DNA from: Mesorhizobium sp. CA14
GTDB lineage: Bacteria > Pseudomonadota > Alphaproteobacteria > Rhizobiales > Rhizobiaceae
Direction of reading: 5' to 3'
Length of the DNA stretch: 64,000 nucleotides
Assembly (NCBI RefSeq): GCF_020165195.1
Contig: NZ_JAIUHR010000003.1
Span: 310,001-374,000, forward strand
Every line of letters begins with the position of its first letter. Position 1 is the stretch's first letter. Shown one piece after another: positions 42,130 through 51,890 of the stretch. The notes under the pieces were generated by a model that was not told where the DNA came from, did not search any database, and saw only the letters and a program-made list of their open reading frames with translations. The position numbers were made by a program, and so were the translations under genes.

Positions 42130-42828
42130 ATGCCGAGCTTGCCGGAACTGATGCCGACCGAGGTGTCGGATGAGACTTTTGGCGGCGTGACCTATCACGT
42201 CGCCGGCGAACTGGTGCCGGTGCTGTCGGTCGATGTGACCAACATGCCGGTCTATTTCGAGCACCACATCCTGCTCTGGAAGAACACCACCATCACCATC
42301 GGCCTGAAATCGCTGAAGGGCGCGCTGAAGCGGATGATCGCCGGCATGCAGATATTCGTCACCGAGGCGTCCGGGCCGGGAATCATCGCCTTCAGCCGTG
42401 ATGGCCCCGGCCATATCGTGCCGATCCATCTTCGGCGCGGCGAGGAGATCCAGGTGCGCGAGCACCAGTTCCTCGCCGCGACCGCCAGCGTCGACTACTC
42501 TTTCGAGCGCGTGCGCGGGCTGGGAACGATGCTGTTTGGCCAGAGCGGCTTCTTCATCGACCGCTTCCGCGGCGAGACAGGTGACGGCATCGTCTGGCTG
42601 CATGGCTACGGCAATGTCTTCGAGAAGGTGCTGGCGCACGGCGAGACCATCGACATCGAGCCGGGCGGCTGGCTGTTCAAGGACGCTTCGGTGAAGATGG
42701 ATACGAGGATCGACCGGCTTTCCAGCGGCTTCTTCGGCGCCGCCATGAATTTCGTCGTCAATCGCTTCACCGGGCCGGGCCGCGTCGGCATCCAGTCGAT
42801 GTATCTGCATATGCCGTCGGAAGAGTAG
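42130..42828 (+). CDS. AIM24 / TIGR00266 family protein
   Basis: Soluble 232-aa beta-rich protein of the AIM24 family (TIGR00266), found in bacteria, archaea and mitochondria, without an assigned biochemical function. The pattern is typical: ILLWKNTTITIGLKSLKGAL, GPGIIAFSRDGPGHIVPIHL, LHGYGNVFEKVLAHGETIDI and VNRFTGPGRVGIQSMYLHMP. It faces the convergent panC gene. Confidence 0.9.
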   Translation: MPSLPELMPTEVSDETFGGVTYHVAGELVPVLSVDVTNMPVYFEHHILLWKNTTITIGLKSLKGALKRMIAGMQIFVTEASGPGIIAFSRDGPGHIVPIHLRRGEEIQVREHQFLAATASVDYSFERVRGLGTMLFGQSGFFIDRFRGETGDGIVWLHGYGNVFEKVLAHGETIDIEPGGWLFKDASVKMDTRIDRLSSGFFGAAMNFVVNRFTGPGRVGIQSMYLHMPSEE

Positions 42829-42857
42829 GCGGCGAGCCTCATCGAACGATTGTCCGA

Positions 42858-43709
42858 TCAGGCGACGGGAATTTCCACATTGTCGATCAGCCGGGTCGTG
42901 CCGAGCCAAGCCGCGGCGAGCAGGCGGCCGTCCCGGCCCCGCTGCCAGGGTCCGAGCGTGACGCTCGCGCGGGCGGCGACATAGTCGACCTTTTGGAAGC
43001 CGGCTGAGACGAGCGCCTTTGCGGCATCTTCGGTGCCGCCGGCCTCATCCGTGCCGGCTGAAAGCGCCGCAGCCGTGCGGCGCAGGATAACGTTGAGCTT
43101 GCGCGCGATTTCGAGCTCGGTCGCGCCGAGATAGGCATTGCGCGATGACATGGCGAGGCCATGAATGTCACGCACGGTCGGCGCGCCGACGATCTCAACC
43201 GGCAGGTCGAGGTCGCGGGAGAGCTGCCTGACGACGCAAAGCTGCTGGTAGTCCTTCTCGCCGAACACCGCGCAATCGGGCGCCGCCTGCAGGAAGAGCT
43301 TGGCCACAACGGTCGCGACGCCGTCGAAGAAGCTCGGCCTGAAGTCGGTTTCCAGGCCGCGGGAGGGGCCACCTACAGAGATCTTGGTGGCGAAGCCGGC
43401 AGGATACATTTCGCTCACGCCTGGCGTGAAGGCGAGATGCGCGCCGGCGTCCTGCAACCGGTCGAGATCGTGCGCCAGCTGGCGCGGATATTTATCGAGA
43501 TCTTCCGTCGGCGCGAACTGCGCCGGATTGACGAAGATCGAGACGACGCAGCGCTCTGCCCGTTCGAGCGCGATCCTGACCAGCGAGATATGGCCGTCAT
43601 GCAGCGCGCCCATGGTCGGCACCATGGCGACCTTGAGGCCGGCCTGCCGCCACTCCCGGATATGCGCCCGAAGGGCGGTGACGCTGTCGACGACGGTTGG
43701 CGCGTTCAT
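42858..43709 (-). CDS. panC: Pantothenate synthetase
   Basis: Joins pantoate and beta-alanine with ATP to give pantothenate, the precursor of CoA. Motifs: [18 protein letters not shown] (HxGH nucleotide-binding), [35 protein letters not shown] and [13 protein letters not shown] (the KMSKS-like site). 283 aa is the usual size. The start at ATG 43709 overlaps the panB stop by four bases (ATGA). The frame remains open further upstream through panB but that is accidental. Confidence 0.97.
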   Translation of the reverse strand: MNAPTVVDSVTALRAHIREWRQAGLKVAMVPTMGALHDGHISLVRIALERAERCVVSIFVNPAQFAPTEDLDKYPRQLAHDLDRLQDAGAHLAFTPGVSEMYPAGFATKISVGGPSRGLETDFRPSFFDGVATVVAKLFLQAAPDCAVFGEKDYQQLCVVRQLSRDLDLPVEIVGAPTVRDIHGLAMSSRNAYLGATELEIARKLNVILRRTAAALSAGTDEAGGTEDAAKALVSAGFQKVDYVAARASVTLGPWQRGRDGRLLAAAWLGTTRLIDNVEIPVA

Positions 43710-44545
43710 GTCTTGTCCTTGCCGGAAGCCGTCGTGAAGACGTGTTCGGGGCCGGGGAAAGCGCGGCTGCGCACCTCGGCGGCGTAGCGCGCCGCCGCAT
43801 CCGCCATCACGCCGCGCAAGTCGGCGTATTCCTTGACGAATTTCGGCACGCGGTCGACAGTCATGCCGACCATGTCGTCGATCACCAAGATCTGGCCGTC
43901 GCAGTCGGCGCTGGCGCCGATGCCGATGGTCGGTATGGAAATGTGACGGGTAAGCTTCGCGGCCACGACCTCCATCGTGCCCTCGATGACGACCGAGAAT
44001 GCGCCGGCTTCTTCTACCGCCTCGGCATCGCTGAGCAGGGCAGCGATATTGTCCTCCGTCCGGCCCTTGATCCTGTAGCCGCCGTCCTTCTCCACCGATT
44101 GCGGCTGCAGGCCGATATGGCCCATGACCGGTATTCCTTCGGCAACGATCGCCGCGATCCGGGAAGCCGTGTCGACACCGCCTTCGAGCTTCACGGCCTG
44201 GCATCCCGTTTCCTCGACAATGCGCTTCGCCGCCGCCGCGGCCTGCGCCGGCGAGGCCTCGTAGCTGCCCGCCGGCATGTCGACCACCACGCAGGCCCTG
44301 GCCGAGCCGCGCATGACGGCCTGGCCGTGCGCGATCATCATCTCCAGCGAGGCGCCGAGCGTGGTCGCGTGGCCATGCAGCACCATGGCGACGCTGTCGC
44401 CGACCAGGAGCAGGTCGACATGCGGATCGAGCAGGCGGGCGACAGGATAGGTGTAGGCGGTGAGGCAGACGATCGGCACGCCACCCTTGCGGCGGCGAAT
44501 GTCTTCGGCGCTGATCCGGCTGTCGGCGGACGGATCCCGGCTCAA
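43706..44545 (-). CDS. panB: 3-methyl-2-oxobutanoate hydroxymethyltransferase
   Basis: First step of pantothenate synthesis: adds a hydroxymethyl group from methylene-tetrahydrofolate to ketoisovalerate. TIM-barrel protein of 279 aa with metal ligands in [17 protein letters not shown] and [16 protein letters not shown], and [14 protein letters not shown]-type sequence ([20 protein letters not shown]). Four-base overlap with panC means coupled translation, so panBC is a two-gene operon. Confidence 0.97.
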   Translation of the reverse strand: MSRDPSADSRISAEDIRRRKGGVPIVCLTAYTYPVARLLDPHVDLLLVGDSVAMVLHGHATTLGASLEMMIAHGQAVMRGSARACVVVDMPAGSYEASPAQAAAAAKRIVEETGCQAVKLEGGVDTASRIAAIVAEGIPVMGHIGLQPQSVEKDGGYRIKGRTEDNIAALLSDAEAVEEAGAFSVVIEGTMEVVAAKLTRHISIPTIGIGASADCDGQILVIDDMVGMTVDRVPKFVKEYADLRGVMADAAARYAAEVRSRAFPGPEHVFTTASGKDKT

Positions 44546-44758
44546 TCGTCACCTCCCTAAGGCGCCCCCGAAACGGGCCGGCCCGAGCTTTAGAAAGACG
44601 GGCAACGCTTGGCAAGCCGCGTTGCCGCCGGCAGGGCAACTGCATCGATTTAGCGCATGGAGCATTTCCATTCGGGGTGTGGCAAAACCCTTGCCTTCGC
44701 GGTGACGTGACGCCATAAGCAGGGGAAAGGCGCAGCCGCTGCCGCCGTGAGGATGTGG

Positions 44759-45157
44759 ATGAAAACTTTCCTGCTGCAGTTTTTCACCTGGTGGAACAGC
44801 CAGACGCTCGGCACCCGCTTCCACACCTGGCGCTTCGGCAAGAGGGTCGGCGAGGACGAAGCCGGCAACGTCTACTATGAAGGCGGCATCGATTCGGAAG
44901 GCCGCACCCGCCGCTGGGTCATCTATCGCGACTATTCGGAAGCCTCGAAGATCCCGCCGGGCTGGCATGGCTGGATCCATCATCGCGTCGATACACCTCC
45001 ATCGAGCGAGAGCTACAAGGCTCGCGAGTGGCAGAAGGAGCATCGGCCGAACCTGACCGGAACGCCCGGCGCCTATCGTCCGCAGGGTTCCATCCTGACC
45101 AACCAGCATCGCCCGCAGGTGACCGGCGACTACGACGCCTGGACGCCCGGATCGTAA
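44759..45157 (+). CDS. NDUFA12-like subunit of NADH:ubiquinone oxidoreductase
   Basis: Supernumerary complex I subunit (NDUFA12/B17.2 family), 132 aa. Conserved residues: FFTWWNSQTLGTRFHTWRFG, then GRTRRWVIYRDYSEASKIPP and GWHGWIHHRVDTPPSSES. Alphaproteobacteria share this subunit with mitochondria. ATG 44759 is chosen because GAGG lies six bases upstream; in-frame GTG 44747 and ATG 44753 are close alternatives. The neighbourhood with DUF2155, aat and accC is common in this order. Confidence 0.93.
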   Translation: MKTFLLQFFTWWNSQTLGTRFHTWRFGKRVGEDEAGNVYYEGGIDSEGRTRRWVIYRDYSEASKIPPGWHGWIHHRVDTPPSSESYKAREWQKEHRPNLTGTPGAYRPQGSILTNQHRPQVTGDYDAWTPGS

Positions 45158-45282
45158 TCCACGTCCCAGACGCCGCTTCGGTCCTTTGTCGCCACAATTG
45201 GCGTTTAGCTGCTTGCTGATCGCGCAGCCTCGACTAGCCTTGGGCGTTGAAGAATCACCCGGGCACAACCACCGGTATTTGC

Positions 45283-45915
45283 ATGAGCTCTCCTAAGCAA
45301 TTCCAGGAAAAGTGCGCAGCGGTTTTCCGTCCGGAATTGCGTTCCCGAATTCTAAGCCACACCTCAAAGGCGCTGATCGCGGCGACGTCCATTCTGCTTG
45401 CCTCGACGGCAGCTTTCGCAGCCGCACAGGCGCCGGCCCCTGCGCCTGCTGCCTCCGACCGCATCACCAATCCGGTGGCCGAGTTCGCCGGCATCGACAA
45501 GATCACCGGCCGCATCATCACCTTCGATGTCTATATCGACGAGACCGTGCAGTTCGGCGCTTTGCAGGTGACGCCTCGCGTCTGCTATTCGCGGCCGGAT
45601 ACGGAGCAGCCGAAGACCGATTCCTTCGTCGAGGTCGACGAGATCACGCTCGATCGTAAGATCCGCCGCATCTTCACCGGCTGGATGTTTGCCGAAAGCC
45701 CGGGTCTCAACGCCGTCGAGCACGCCGTCTATGACGTCTGGCTCAAGGGCTGCAAGCAAAAGTCGGACGTGCCGCCGCCGACCGCGGCCAAGGCCGACAC
45801 GGCCAAGCCCAAGAGCCAGGCCGCCAAGCCCAAGGCTGCGGCGCAACCGGCCGACGCCGGGTCCGAGCCGGCTGACGCGGCCCCGGAGCCGGACGACACG
45901 ACCGACACCAACTGA
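45283..45915 (+). CDS. DUF2155 secreted protein
   Basis: Periplasmic protein of about 210 aa. A signal peptide ends near ASTAAFAAAQ, followed by an alanine/proline linker and the DUF2155 domain: ITNPVAEFAGIDKITGRIIT, FDVYIDETVQFGALQVTPRV and FTGWMFAESPGLNAVEHAVY. The tail of about 50 residues is Ala/Lys/Pro-rich and likely disordered. Function unknown. It is regularly next to the NDUFA12 gene. ATG 45283 is used; an upstream TTG at 45247 would lengthen the N-terminus. Confidence 0.85.
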   Translation: MSSPKQFQEKCAAVFRPELRSRILSHTSKALIAATSILLASTAAFAAAQAPAPAPAASDRITNPVAEFAGIDKITGRIITFDVYIDETVQFGALQVTPRVCYSRPDTEQPKTDSFVEVDEITLDRKIRRIFTGWMFAESPGLNAVEHAVYDVWLKGCKQKSDVPPPTAAKADTAKPKSQAAKPKAAAQPADAGSEPADAAPEPDDTTDTN

Positions 45916-45976
45916 TCTCGGAACCTGGCCGCCTTTGAGCCGTTGCAAATCTGCGACAGGCGAGGAGGGTTCCGCG

Positions 45977-46369
45977 ATGACCGCTACGAAGCCGATTACC
46001 GCCAACAAGCAGGAGCTTCTCGACATCGAGAAGGGCTTTTGGTCGGGCGATTCCGCCTATTATGAAGCCAATGCCGACGTGGAGTGCCTGGTGGCGTTCC
46101 CGCAGATGGCGCAGGCGATGACCAACGCCGATCTCGCAAAGACCGCGGCCAAGCCTAACAGATGGCGCGACCTCGACATCAAGCTGAAGGGCATGGTCGA
46201 GCCGGGCAGCGATATCGTCATGCTCACTTACGAAGCGCGCGCCACGCGCGAAAATGGCGAGCCCTATGCGGCACTCGCCAGCACCGGCTACGTCCATCGC
46301 GCCGACGGCTGGAAGATGATGTTCCATTCGCAAACGCCGATCGAGGCGGCAGAACAAACTCAAGGATAA
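45977..46369 (+). CDS. NTF2/SnoaL-like protein (DUF4440 type)
   Basis: Soluble 130-aa NTF2-fold protein. The first helix ([20 protein letters not shown]) and last strands ([20 protein letters not shown]) match DUF4440/SnoaL_3 proteins, which have no single activity. ATG 45977 has GAGGAGGG upstream. The gene runs into the end of aat on the opposite strand with a 10-base overlap. Confidence 0.82.
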   Translation: MTATKPITANKQELLDIEKGFWSGDSAYYEANADVECLVAFPQMAQAMTNADLAKTAAKPNRWRDLDIKLKGMVEPGSDIVMLTYEARATRENGEPYAALASTGYVHRADGWKMMFHSQTPIEAAEQTQG

Positions 46370-46977
46370 AAGACGGCCTCGCCTCTCAGCGCCTCGGCGA
46401 GCATTTTCTCATACTGGCCGCGCGGCACGTCGACAGCGCCGAAGCGCTTCAAATGGTCGGTCGTGAACTGCGTGTCGAGCAGCGCGAAGCCGCGCGCCTT
46501 CAGCCGCTCGACGAGATAGTAGAGACAGGTCTTCGACGCATCGGTCTCTCTGGCGAACATGCTCTCGCCGAAGAACACGCGTCCGAGCGAAACGCCATAG
46601 AGGCCGCCGACCAGCCGGTCCTCGCGCCAAGCCTCGACCGAATGGCAGTGGCCCAGGCGATAGAGCTCGACATAGGCTTCGCGGATCGGCGCGTTGATCC
46701 AGGTCGAGCGGCGCTCCTCGCGCCTTTCGGCGCAGCCGTCGATCGTCGCTTCGAAATCGAAGTCGTAGCGGATCTCGAACGGATGTTTGCGGATCGTCTT
46801 CTTCAAGCTGCGCGGTATGTGGAACCCGTCCAGCGGAATGATGCCGCGCGTTTCCGGCCGCACCCAGAACACTTCCGGGTCGTTGGCGCTCTCGGCCATC
46901 GGGAAGACGCCGGAAGCGTAAGCCCGAAGCAGCAGGTCGGTCGGAATGCGATAGCCTGGCGCGTAGGGGCGGGTCAT
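46360..46977 (-). CDS. aat: Leucyl/phenylalanyl-tRNA-protein transferase
   Basis: Adds Leu or Phe to proteins starting with Lys or Arg, marking them for ClpAP degradation (N-degron pathway). Recognised by [20 protein letters not shown] at the N-terminus, [20 protein letters not shown], then [20 protein letters not shown] and [20 protein letters not shown]. The 205-aa length is the alphaproteobacterial norm. Twelve bases downstream of accC on the same strand, so probably part of that transcript. Confidence 0.97.
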   Translation of the reverse strand: MTRPYAPGYRIPTDLLLRAYASGVFPMAESANDPEVFWVRPETRGIIPLDGFHIPRSLKKTIRKHPFEIRYDFDFEATIDGCAERREERRSTWINAPIREAYVELYRLGHCHSVEAWREDRLVGGLYGVSLGRVFFGESMFARETDASKTCLYYLVERLKARGFALLDTQFTTDHLKRFGAVDVPRGQYEKMLAEALRGEAVFYP

Positions 46978-46989
46978 CGCATCCCCGTG

Positions 46990-48333
46990 CTATTCACCCT
47001 TGGCCAGATATTTTTCCAGCCAGTGGATGTCGTAGTCGCCATTGGCGATGTCGGGATTGCCGACAAGGTCGCGAAACAGCGGCAGCGTCGTCTTGATACC
47101 ATCGACGACGAATTCATCGAGCGCGCGGCGCAGCCGCATCATGCATTCGACGCGGTTGCGTCCGTGCACGATCAGCTTGCCGATCAGGCTGTCGTAATAG
47201 GGCGGGATTTTGTAGCCGGAATAGACGCCGGAATCGACGCGGATGCCGAGGCCGCCGGGCGTATGGAAATGCGTGATCGTGCCGGGCGAGGGCGTGAAGG
47301 TGCGCGGGTCCTCGGCATTGATGCGGCACTCGATGGCATGGCCGTTGAACTTGATATCTTCCTGCCTGACCGACAGTCCGCCGCCCGAGGCGACGCGGAT
47401 CTGCTCGTGCACGAGGTCGATGCCGGTGATCGCTTCGGTCACCGGATGCTCGACCTGCAGGCGCGTGTTCATCTCGATGAAATAGAACTCGCCATTCTCG
47501 TAGAGGAACTCGATCGTGCCAGCGCCCGAATAGCCGAGATCGGCGATCGCCTTGGCGCAGATATCGCCGATGCGCGAGCGTTCCTCCGCATTGAGCGCCG
47601 GCGAGTTGGCTTCCTCCCACACCTTCTGGTGGCGCCGCTGCAGCGAGCAGTCGCGCTCGCCGAAATGCACGCCGCGACCAGCGCCATCGCCGAACACCTG
47701 CACCTCGATGTGGCGCGGCTTCTGCAGATATTTCTCGATATAGACCGCGTCGTCGCCGAAGGCGGCGCCCGCTTCCGACTTTGCCGTCTGCAGCGCCACT
47801 TCGAGGTCCGCTTCGGTATGCGCCACCTTCATCCCGCGGCCGCCACCGCCGGCGGAGGCCTTGATGATCACCGGATAGCCGATCTCGGCGGCGACGCGCT
47901 TGGCCTCCTTGTCTTCGCTGATCGCGCCGTCGGATCCGGGCACGACGGGAATGCCAAGACGCTTTGCCGTGCGCTTGGCCTCGATCTTGTCGCCCATGAT
48001 GCGGATATGATCGCCCGACGGGCCGATGAAGGTGATGTTGTGGGCGGCGAGGATGTCGGCGAACTTGGCGTTCTCCGACAGGAAACCGTAGCCCGGATGC
48101 ACCGCGTCCGCTCCGGTGATCTCGCAGGCGGCGACGATCTGGTGGATGTTGAGATAGCTTTCGCGCGAGGGCGGCGGGCCGATGCACACGCTCTCGTCGG
48201 CAAGCCGCACATGCATGGCGTCGGAATCCGCGGTCGAATGGACGACCACCGTCTGGATGCCGAGCTCCTTGCAGGCGCGCAGCACCCGGAGCGCGATTTC
48301 GCCGCGATTGGCGATGAGGATCTTCTGGAACAT
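46990..48333 (-). CDS. accC: Acetyl-CoA carboxylase, biotin carboxylase subunit
   Basis: ATP-grasp enzyme that carboxylates biotin on AccB for malonyl-CoA synthesis. 447 aa. Motifs: MFQKILIANRGEIALRVLRA, IKASAGGGGRGMKVAHTEAD (ATP loop), VFGDGAGRGVHFGERDCSLQ and FIEMNTRLQVEHPVTEAITG. ATG 48333 restores the family start; the frame extends nine codons upstream. It follows accB by 19 bases. Confidence 0.98.
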   Translation of the reverse strand: MFQKILIANRGEIALRVLRACKELGIQTVVVHSTADSDAMHVRLADESVCIGPPPSRESYLNIHQIVAACEITGADAVHPGYGFLSENAKFADILAAHNITFIGPSGDHIRIMGDKIEAKRTAKRLGIPVVPGSDGAISEDKEAKRVAAEIGYPVIIKASAGGGGRGMKVAHTEADLEVALQTAKSEAGAAFGDDAVYIEKYLQKPRHIEVQVFGDGAGRGVHFGERDCSLQRRHQKVWEEANSPALNAEERSRIGDICAKAIADLGYSGAGTIEFLYENGEFYFIEMNTRLQVEHPVTEAITGIDLVHEQIRVASGGGLSVRQEDIKFNGHAIECRINAEDPRTFTPSPGTITHFHTPGGLGIRVDSGVYSGYKIPPYYDSLIGKLIVHGRNRVECMMRLRRALDEFVVDGIKTTLPLFRDLVGNPDIANGDYDIHWLEKYLAKGE

Positions 48334-48352
48334 CTCTTGGTTGTTCCCGGCT

Positions 48353-48814
48353 CTACTCAAGAACCACCAGCGGCATTCCGTATTCGACCGGCTGGGCGTC
48401 CTCGATGAGGATCGCCGTCACCGTGCCGGCGCGCGGCGAGGGGATCTGGTTCATCGTCTTCATCGCTTCGATGATGAGCAGCGTCTGGCCTTCCTTCACC
48501 TTCTGGCCGATCTCGACGAACGGCTTGGCGTCGGGCGAGGGCGCCAGATAGGCCGTGCCGACCATCGGCGAGGGCACAGCGTTCTTCGACGGATCGGCAG
48601 GCGCTGCGGCGGCTGGCTGAGCGGCTGCGGCCGCCGGGGCCGCGGCGAGCGCCGGCAGCGGCGCCGCAACCGCGTGGACGGCCTGCGACTGGCGCGAGAC
48701 ACGCACCTTGAGGTCGCCGAGCTCGACCTCGATCTCGGTCAGATTGGTGTCGTTCAGAATGCCCGCCAGGTCGCGGATCAGCTGCTGGTCAACACCGTTC
48801 TTTTTTATCGACAT
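48353..48814 (-). CDS. accB: Biotin carboxyl carrier protein of acetyl-CoA carboxylase
   Basis: AccB, 153 aa, with an N-terminal helical region, an Ala/Pro linker (about 55-80) and the C-terminal biotinyl domain. The biotin site is [17 protein letters not shown]; Thr replaces the usual Met after the biotinylated Lys (EAMKM), a variation seen in related genomes. ATG 48814 follows CAGAAGG. It lies between aroQ and accC. Confidence 0.96.
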   Translation of the reverse strand: MSIKKNGVDQQLIRDLAGILNDTNLTEIEVELGDLKVRVSRQSQAVHAVAAPLPALAAAPAAAAAQPAAAAPADPSKNAVPSPMVGTAYLAPSPDAKPFVEIGQKVKEGQTLLIIEAMKTMNQIPSPRAGTVTAILIEDAQPVEYGMPLVVLE

Positions 48815-48840
48815 TTTCGAGCCTTCTGTTTGGGGGCCGG

Positions 48841-49275
48841 TCACAGGCGTGCCGCCAGTGCCTGCAGCGCGAGCGTGTAGCCGACCGGCCCGAACCCGCA
48901 GATCATGCCGACAGCGACCGGCGCGACCATGGAGACGTGGCGGAAGGGCTCCCGCGCGTGGATGTTGGAAAGATGGACCTCCGCGACGGGCAGCGGCGCA
49001 ATGGAGCGGATGGCGTCGTGGATGGCGATCGAGGTGTGGCTGTAGGCGCCGGGATTGATGACGATACCTGCGGCCTTGTCGCCGGCTTCCTGGATCCAGT
49101 CGACCAGATCGCCCTCATGATTGGACTGGCGAAAATCGATCTCGAGCCCGAGCGCGGCGCCGGCTGCCTTGCAGTCCTCGGCGATCGCCGCAAGCGTCTT
49201 GCCGCCATAGATCCCCGGCTCGCGTTTGCCGAGCGCGTTGAGATTGGGACCGTTGAGGACGAAAATCGTTTTCAA
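48841..49275 (-). CDS. aroQ: 3-dehydroquinate dehydratase, type II
   Basis: Third step of the shikimate pathway. 144 aa. Motifs: [20 protein letters not shown] with the catalytic Tyr, [17 protein letters not shown], and [20 protein letters not shown], then [20 protein letters not shown]. It is 27 bases upstream of accB and heads the aroQ-accB-accC-aat group, whose promoter should be in 49276-49406. Confidence 0.97.
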   Translation of the reverse strand: MKTIFVLNGPNLNALGKREPGIYGGKTLAAIAEDCKAAGAALGLEIDFRQSNHEGDLVDWIQEAGDKAAGIVINPGAYSHTSIAIHDAIRSIAPLPVAEVHLSNIHAREPFRHVSMVAPVAVGMICGFGPVGYTLALQALAARL

Positions 49276-49406
49276 TATGGCGACCTTGTTCTACGCCGGC
49301 CCCGAGCCGGCGCACTGGCCTCTATAATGGGCATAGCCGCCCGCGAAAAGAGCGCAAGTGCGTTCTTGCGCTGTCCACAGCGGCCGGCTTTCGCATCCGC
49401 AAGCGC

Positions 49407-50234
49407 TTACAGCGCGCTCTTGGCCTCTTCGATCTTTTCCGCCAGAACCTGCTGGCCGAGTGCTCCGAAGACCACCTCGTTGCCGACGACATAGGACGGC
49501 GTGCCGGTGATCGACAGTTTCGTCGCAAGGTCATAGGTGCGCGACAGCGTTTCGGCGATGCGCGGATCCTTCATCTTCTCGCGCAACGCCGCCTCGTCGG
49601 CGCCGAGCGAAAGCGCCACCTTGATGGCGGTTGCTTCGGTGGCGCGGCCCTGGCCGCCGAGCAGCGCGGTGTGGAATTCGCCGTATTTCTCCGGATGCAT
49701 CAGGTGGAACGCCATGGAGACGACGCTGGCCTTCTGCGAATCCGGGCTTAGGATCGGGAACTCCTTGAGCACGAAGCGCAGGTCCGGGTCGGACTTGGTC
49801 AGCGCCTTCATGTCCTCGATGGCGCGTTTGCAGAAGCCGCAATTGTAGTCGTAGAACTCTACGATCGTGACCTTGCCCTTCGGGTTGCCGACGACGCCGT
49901 CGAAAGTGGAGTTGAAGATCTCGTCCTTGGAATTCTTGATGACGCCGAGTGCCGCGAGCCGCTGCTCTTCCTTCTGCTTGGCCTCGAGCGCGTCCTGCAC
50001 CTCGAGCAGAACCTCGGGGTTCTTCAAGAGGTAGTCGCGGATGATGCCCTCGACCTCCTTGCGATCGATCTTGGTATCGGCGGAGGCCTTGGTGTCGGTG
50101 GCGGACGTGACCTGCACGATTTGCCCGGTGTCGGCCTTCGCGGCCTGCGGATTTCCCGCCATGAAGCCGAAGGCCAGCATGCCGAGCGCCACCGCCAGAC
50201 CGCCGGCACTGCCGAGCAGGATTGCCTTGTTCAT
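49407..50234 (-). CDS. DsbA-family periplasmic thiol oxidoreductase
   Basis: Thioredoxin-like disulfide oxidoreductase, 275 aa. The N-terminus (residues 1-35) is an uncleaved anchor or signal peptide (LAVALGMLAFGFMAGN); residues about 45-95 are a charged helical region including EGIIRDYLLKNPEVLLEVQD. The CXXC active site is FYDYNCGFCKRAIED, and the cis-Pro loop is LSITGTPSYVVGNEVVFGAL. The layout matches the alphaproteobacterial ScsC/BdbD-type DsbA proteins. Sixty bases after the M48 protease gene, likely one operon. Confidence 0.93.
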   Translation of the reverse strand: MNKAILLGSAGGLAVALGMLAFGFMAGNPQAAKADTGQIVQVTSATDTKASADTKIDRKEVEGIIRDYLLKNPEVLLEVQDALEAKQKEEQRLAALGVIKNSKDEIFNSTFDGVVGNPKGKVTIVEFYDYNCGFCKRAIEDMKALTKSDPDLRFVLKEFPILSPDSQKASVVSMAFHLMHPEKYGEFHTALLGGQGRATEATAIKVALSLGADEAALREKMKDPRIAETLSRTYDLATKLSITGTPSYVVGNEVVFGALGQQVLAEKIEEAKSAL

Positions 50235-50293
50235 GATTGTCTATCCTTTTGCCTTTCCCGGTGCGCCTTGGTCGCGGCCAACGCCCGGGAGGT

Positions 50294-51706
50294 TCATTTG
50301 AGTTTGTTCGATGGCGTGTAGTTTATAATATCCTGAGCGCGGACCCAGCGGGGTTCGCCGCGCTTCAATTTCTGTTGAGCGCGCATGGCGAAGATCTTCG
50401 CGTTCTTGTAGTCGCCCGAATAGTAGTGGCCCTCGGCGGTGGCGAGATCCGCGGCCGGAAAGTCGCCGAGTTCGCCATAGGCCTGCGCCAGGAAGCGATA
50501 AGCATCGGAATTCTCTCTGTCCCGCCCGACGCCGTTGTTGAGCTGGACGACCGCCTTCTTGAGCGAATCGGGTGTACCGACCGCCATCAGCGCCTGGCCG
50601 AGCGAGACCAACAGCAGGCCGGAGCGCGCGGGGTCGAGGCTGGCCGCCTTGGCATAGGCGTCCGCCGCGTCCTTCGGCTTGTTGATCTTCATGAGGATGT
50701 CGCCGCGCAACTCCTGGAAATAGGGGTTCTTCGGCTGCTCCTTGATCAGCGCCGCCGTCTTGTTCAGCGCCGCGCCCGGATTGCCGTAGAGATAGGTCTG
50801 CTGCGCGTCGCCGTAGCGGGCGGCGAGGCTGGTCGGGTTCTTGCGCATCAGCCGCGCGACGGCTGCCTGGCCCTGCATATAGGCGGCGATCTTGATGCGC
50901 ATCATGTCGTGCCGCTGCTGCAACGCCGGCGGGTCGATCGTGTTGACGAAAGGGCTCTGCTTGACGAGCGCTTCGAGGTTGGCGATGCGCTCCTGCGGCA
51001 TCGGGTGGCTGATCCGGTAGGGGTCGACCTGGGTGCCGGCGAGCGACAGCGCGCTCTGGAAGCGGCCGAAGGTTTTCAGCATGCCCATGCCGGATTGGCC
51101 GGTGGCGTTGAGATAGGTGATCGCCGAACGGTCCGCGGTGATCTCTTCGGTGCGCTGGTAGGCGAGGATCGAGCGCTGCGCCATCTCGCCGCCGCCGGCG
51201 GCGACGCCCATGCCGGCGCCGGCAAGGCCTCGGCTGTTGGTGGTGGCGCCGGCCACCATGGCGCCGGCGCCGAGCAGCGTGGCGATGATGGCCATGGTCT
51301 TGGCGCGGTCAAGCTGGTCGCGCAATTTCTGCTGATGCCCACCGGCGATGTGCCCGGCCTCGTGCGCGATGACGCCGATGATCTCGTTTGGTGTTTCGGC
51401 AGTCACCAGCGCGCCGGTGTTGATGAATAGGCGCCGTCCGGTGACGAAGGCGTTGAAACTCTGGTCGTTGACCAGGACGATGTCGATGCCGTCATTGGCG
51501 AGCCCCGCCGCCTTGAAGATCGGCCGGGCATAGTCGCGCACCAGCGCCTCGATCTCGGCGTCGCGCACCACCGGCACGCCTTGCGCGAAGGCGCTGACCG
51601 AGTTCGACACGGCAACGGCGGCGGCAAGCATAAGCGTCGCGAAACCGCGCGCGGTTCGGCTGAGGGAGGTCGAGTTGCCAATCGATGGTCGGGGTCGGCT
51701 CAACAT
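50294..51706 (-). CDS. M48-family metalloprotease with C-terminal TPR-like region
   Basis: Periplasmic BepA/Oma1-related zinc protease of about 470 aa. A signal peptide ends near SVSAFAQG. The zinc site is IIGVIAHEAGHIAGGH (HExxH) with the third ligand in RTEEITADRSAI. Residues about 300-460 are TPR-like helices (AYAKAASLDPARSGLLLVSL, then YRFLAQAYGELGDFPAADLA). Members degrade misfolded outer-membrane proteins. ATG 51706 gives the expected signal peptide; a longer frame to 51781 exists. Followed by the dsbA-like gene. Confidence 0.93.
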   Translation of the reverse strand: MLSRPRPSIGNSTSLSRTARGFATLMLAAAVAVSNSVSAFAQGVPVVRDAEIEALVRDYARPIFKAAGLANDGIDIVLVNDQSFNAFVTGRRLFINTGALVTAETPNEIIGVIAHEAGHIAGGHQQKLRDQLDRAKTMAIIATLLGAGAMVAGATTNSRGLAGAGMGVAAGGGEMAQRSILAYQRTEEITADRSAITYLNATGQSGMGMLKTFGRFQSALSLAGTQVDPYRISHPMPQERIANLEALVKQSPFVNTIDPPALQQRHDMMRIKIAAYMQGQAAVARLMRKNPTSLAARYGDAQQTYLYGNPGAALNKTAALIKEQPKNPYFQELRGDILMKINKPKDAADAYAKAASLDPARSGLLLVSLGQALMAVGTPDSLKKAVVQLNNGVGRDRENSDAYRFLAQAYGELGDFPAADLATAEGHYYSGDYKNAKIFAMRAQQKLKRGEPRWVRAQDIINYTPSNKLK

Positions 51707-51890
51707 AGGTCCACTGGTAGACGAGCGGGCGAAAGATGAAAAGTCGGCGCCGGCAACTTCCTGCGCGCTTGTGATCCCCACATCAATCGGGCATTTGTGC
51801 GGCGCTGCCCTTTAACTAGGGCAGTTCAGGAGCAAGTCAGCGAAGGTCTGCGTCCCGAGTCGCCGAACAACGGCAATTGGAAGAGGTCAA

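Noticed and set aside
42858-44645. 595-codon frame suggesting a panB-panC fusion
   Set aside because: Only the panC part is real protein; the upstream part is a shifted reading of panB, which has its own intact frame and a four-base overlap.
46162-48408. 748-codon plus-strand frame over aat and accC
   Set aside because: Antisense of two clearly identified genes on the minus strand.
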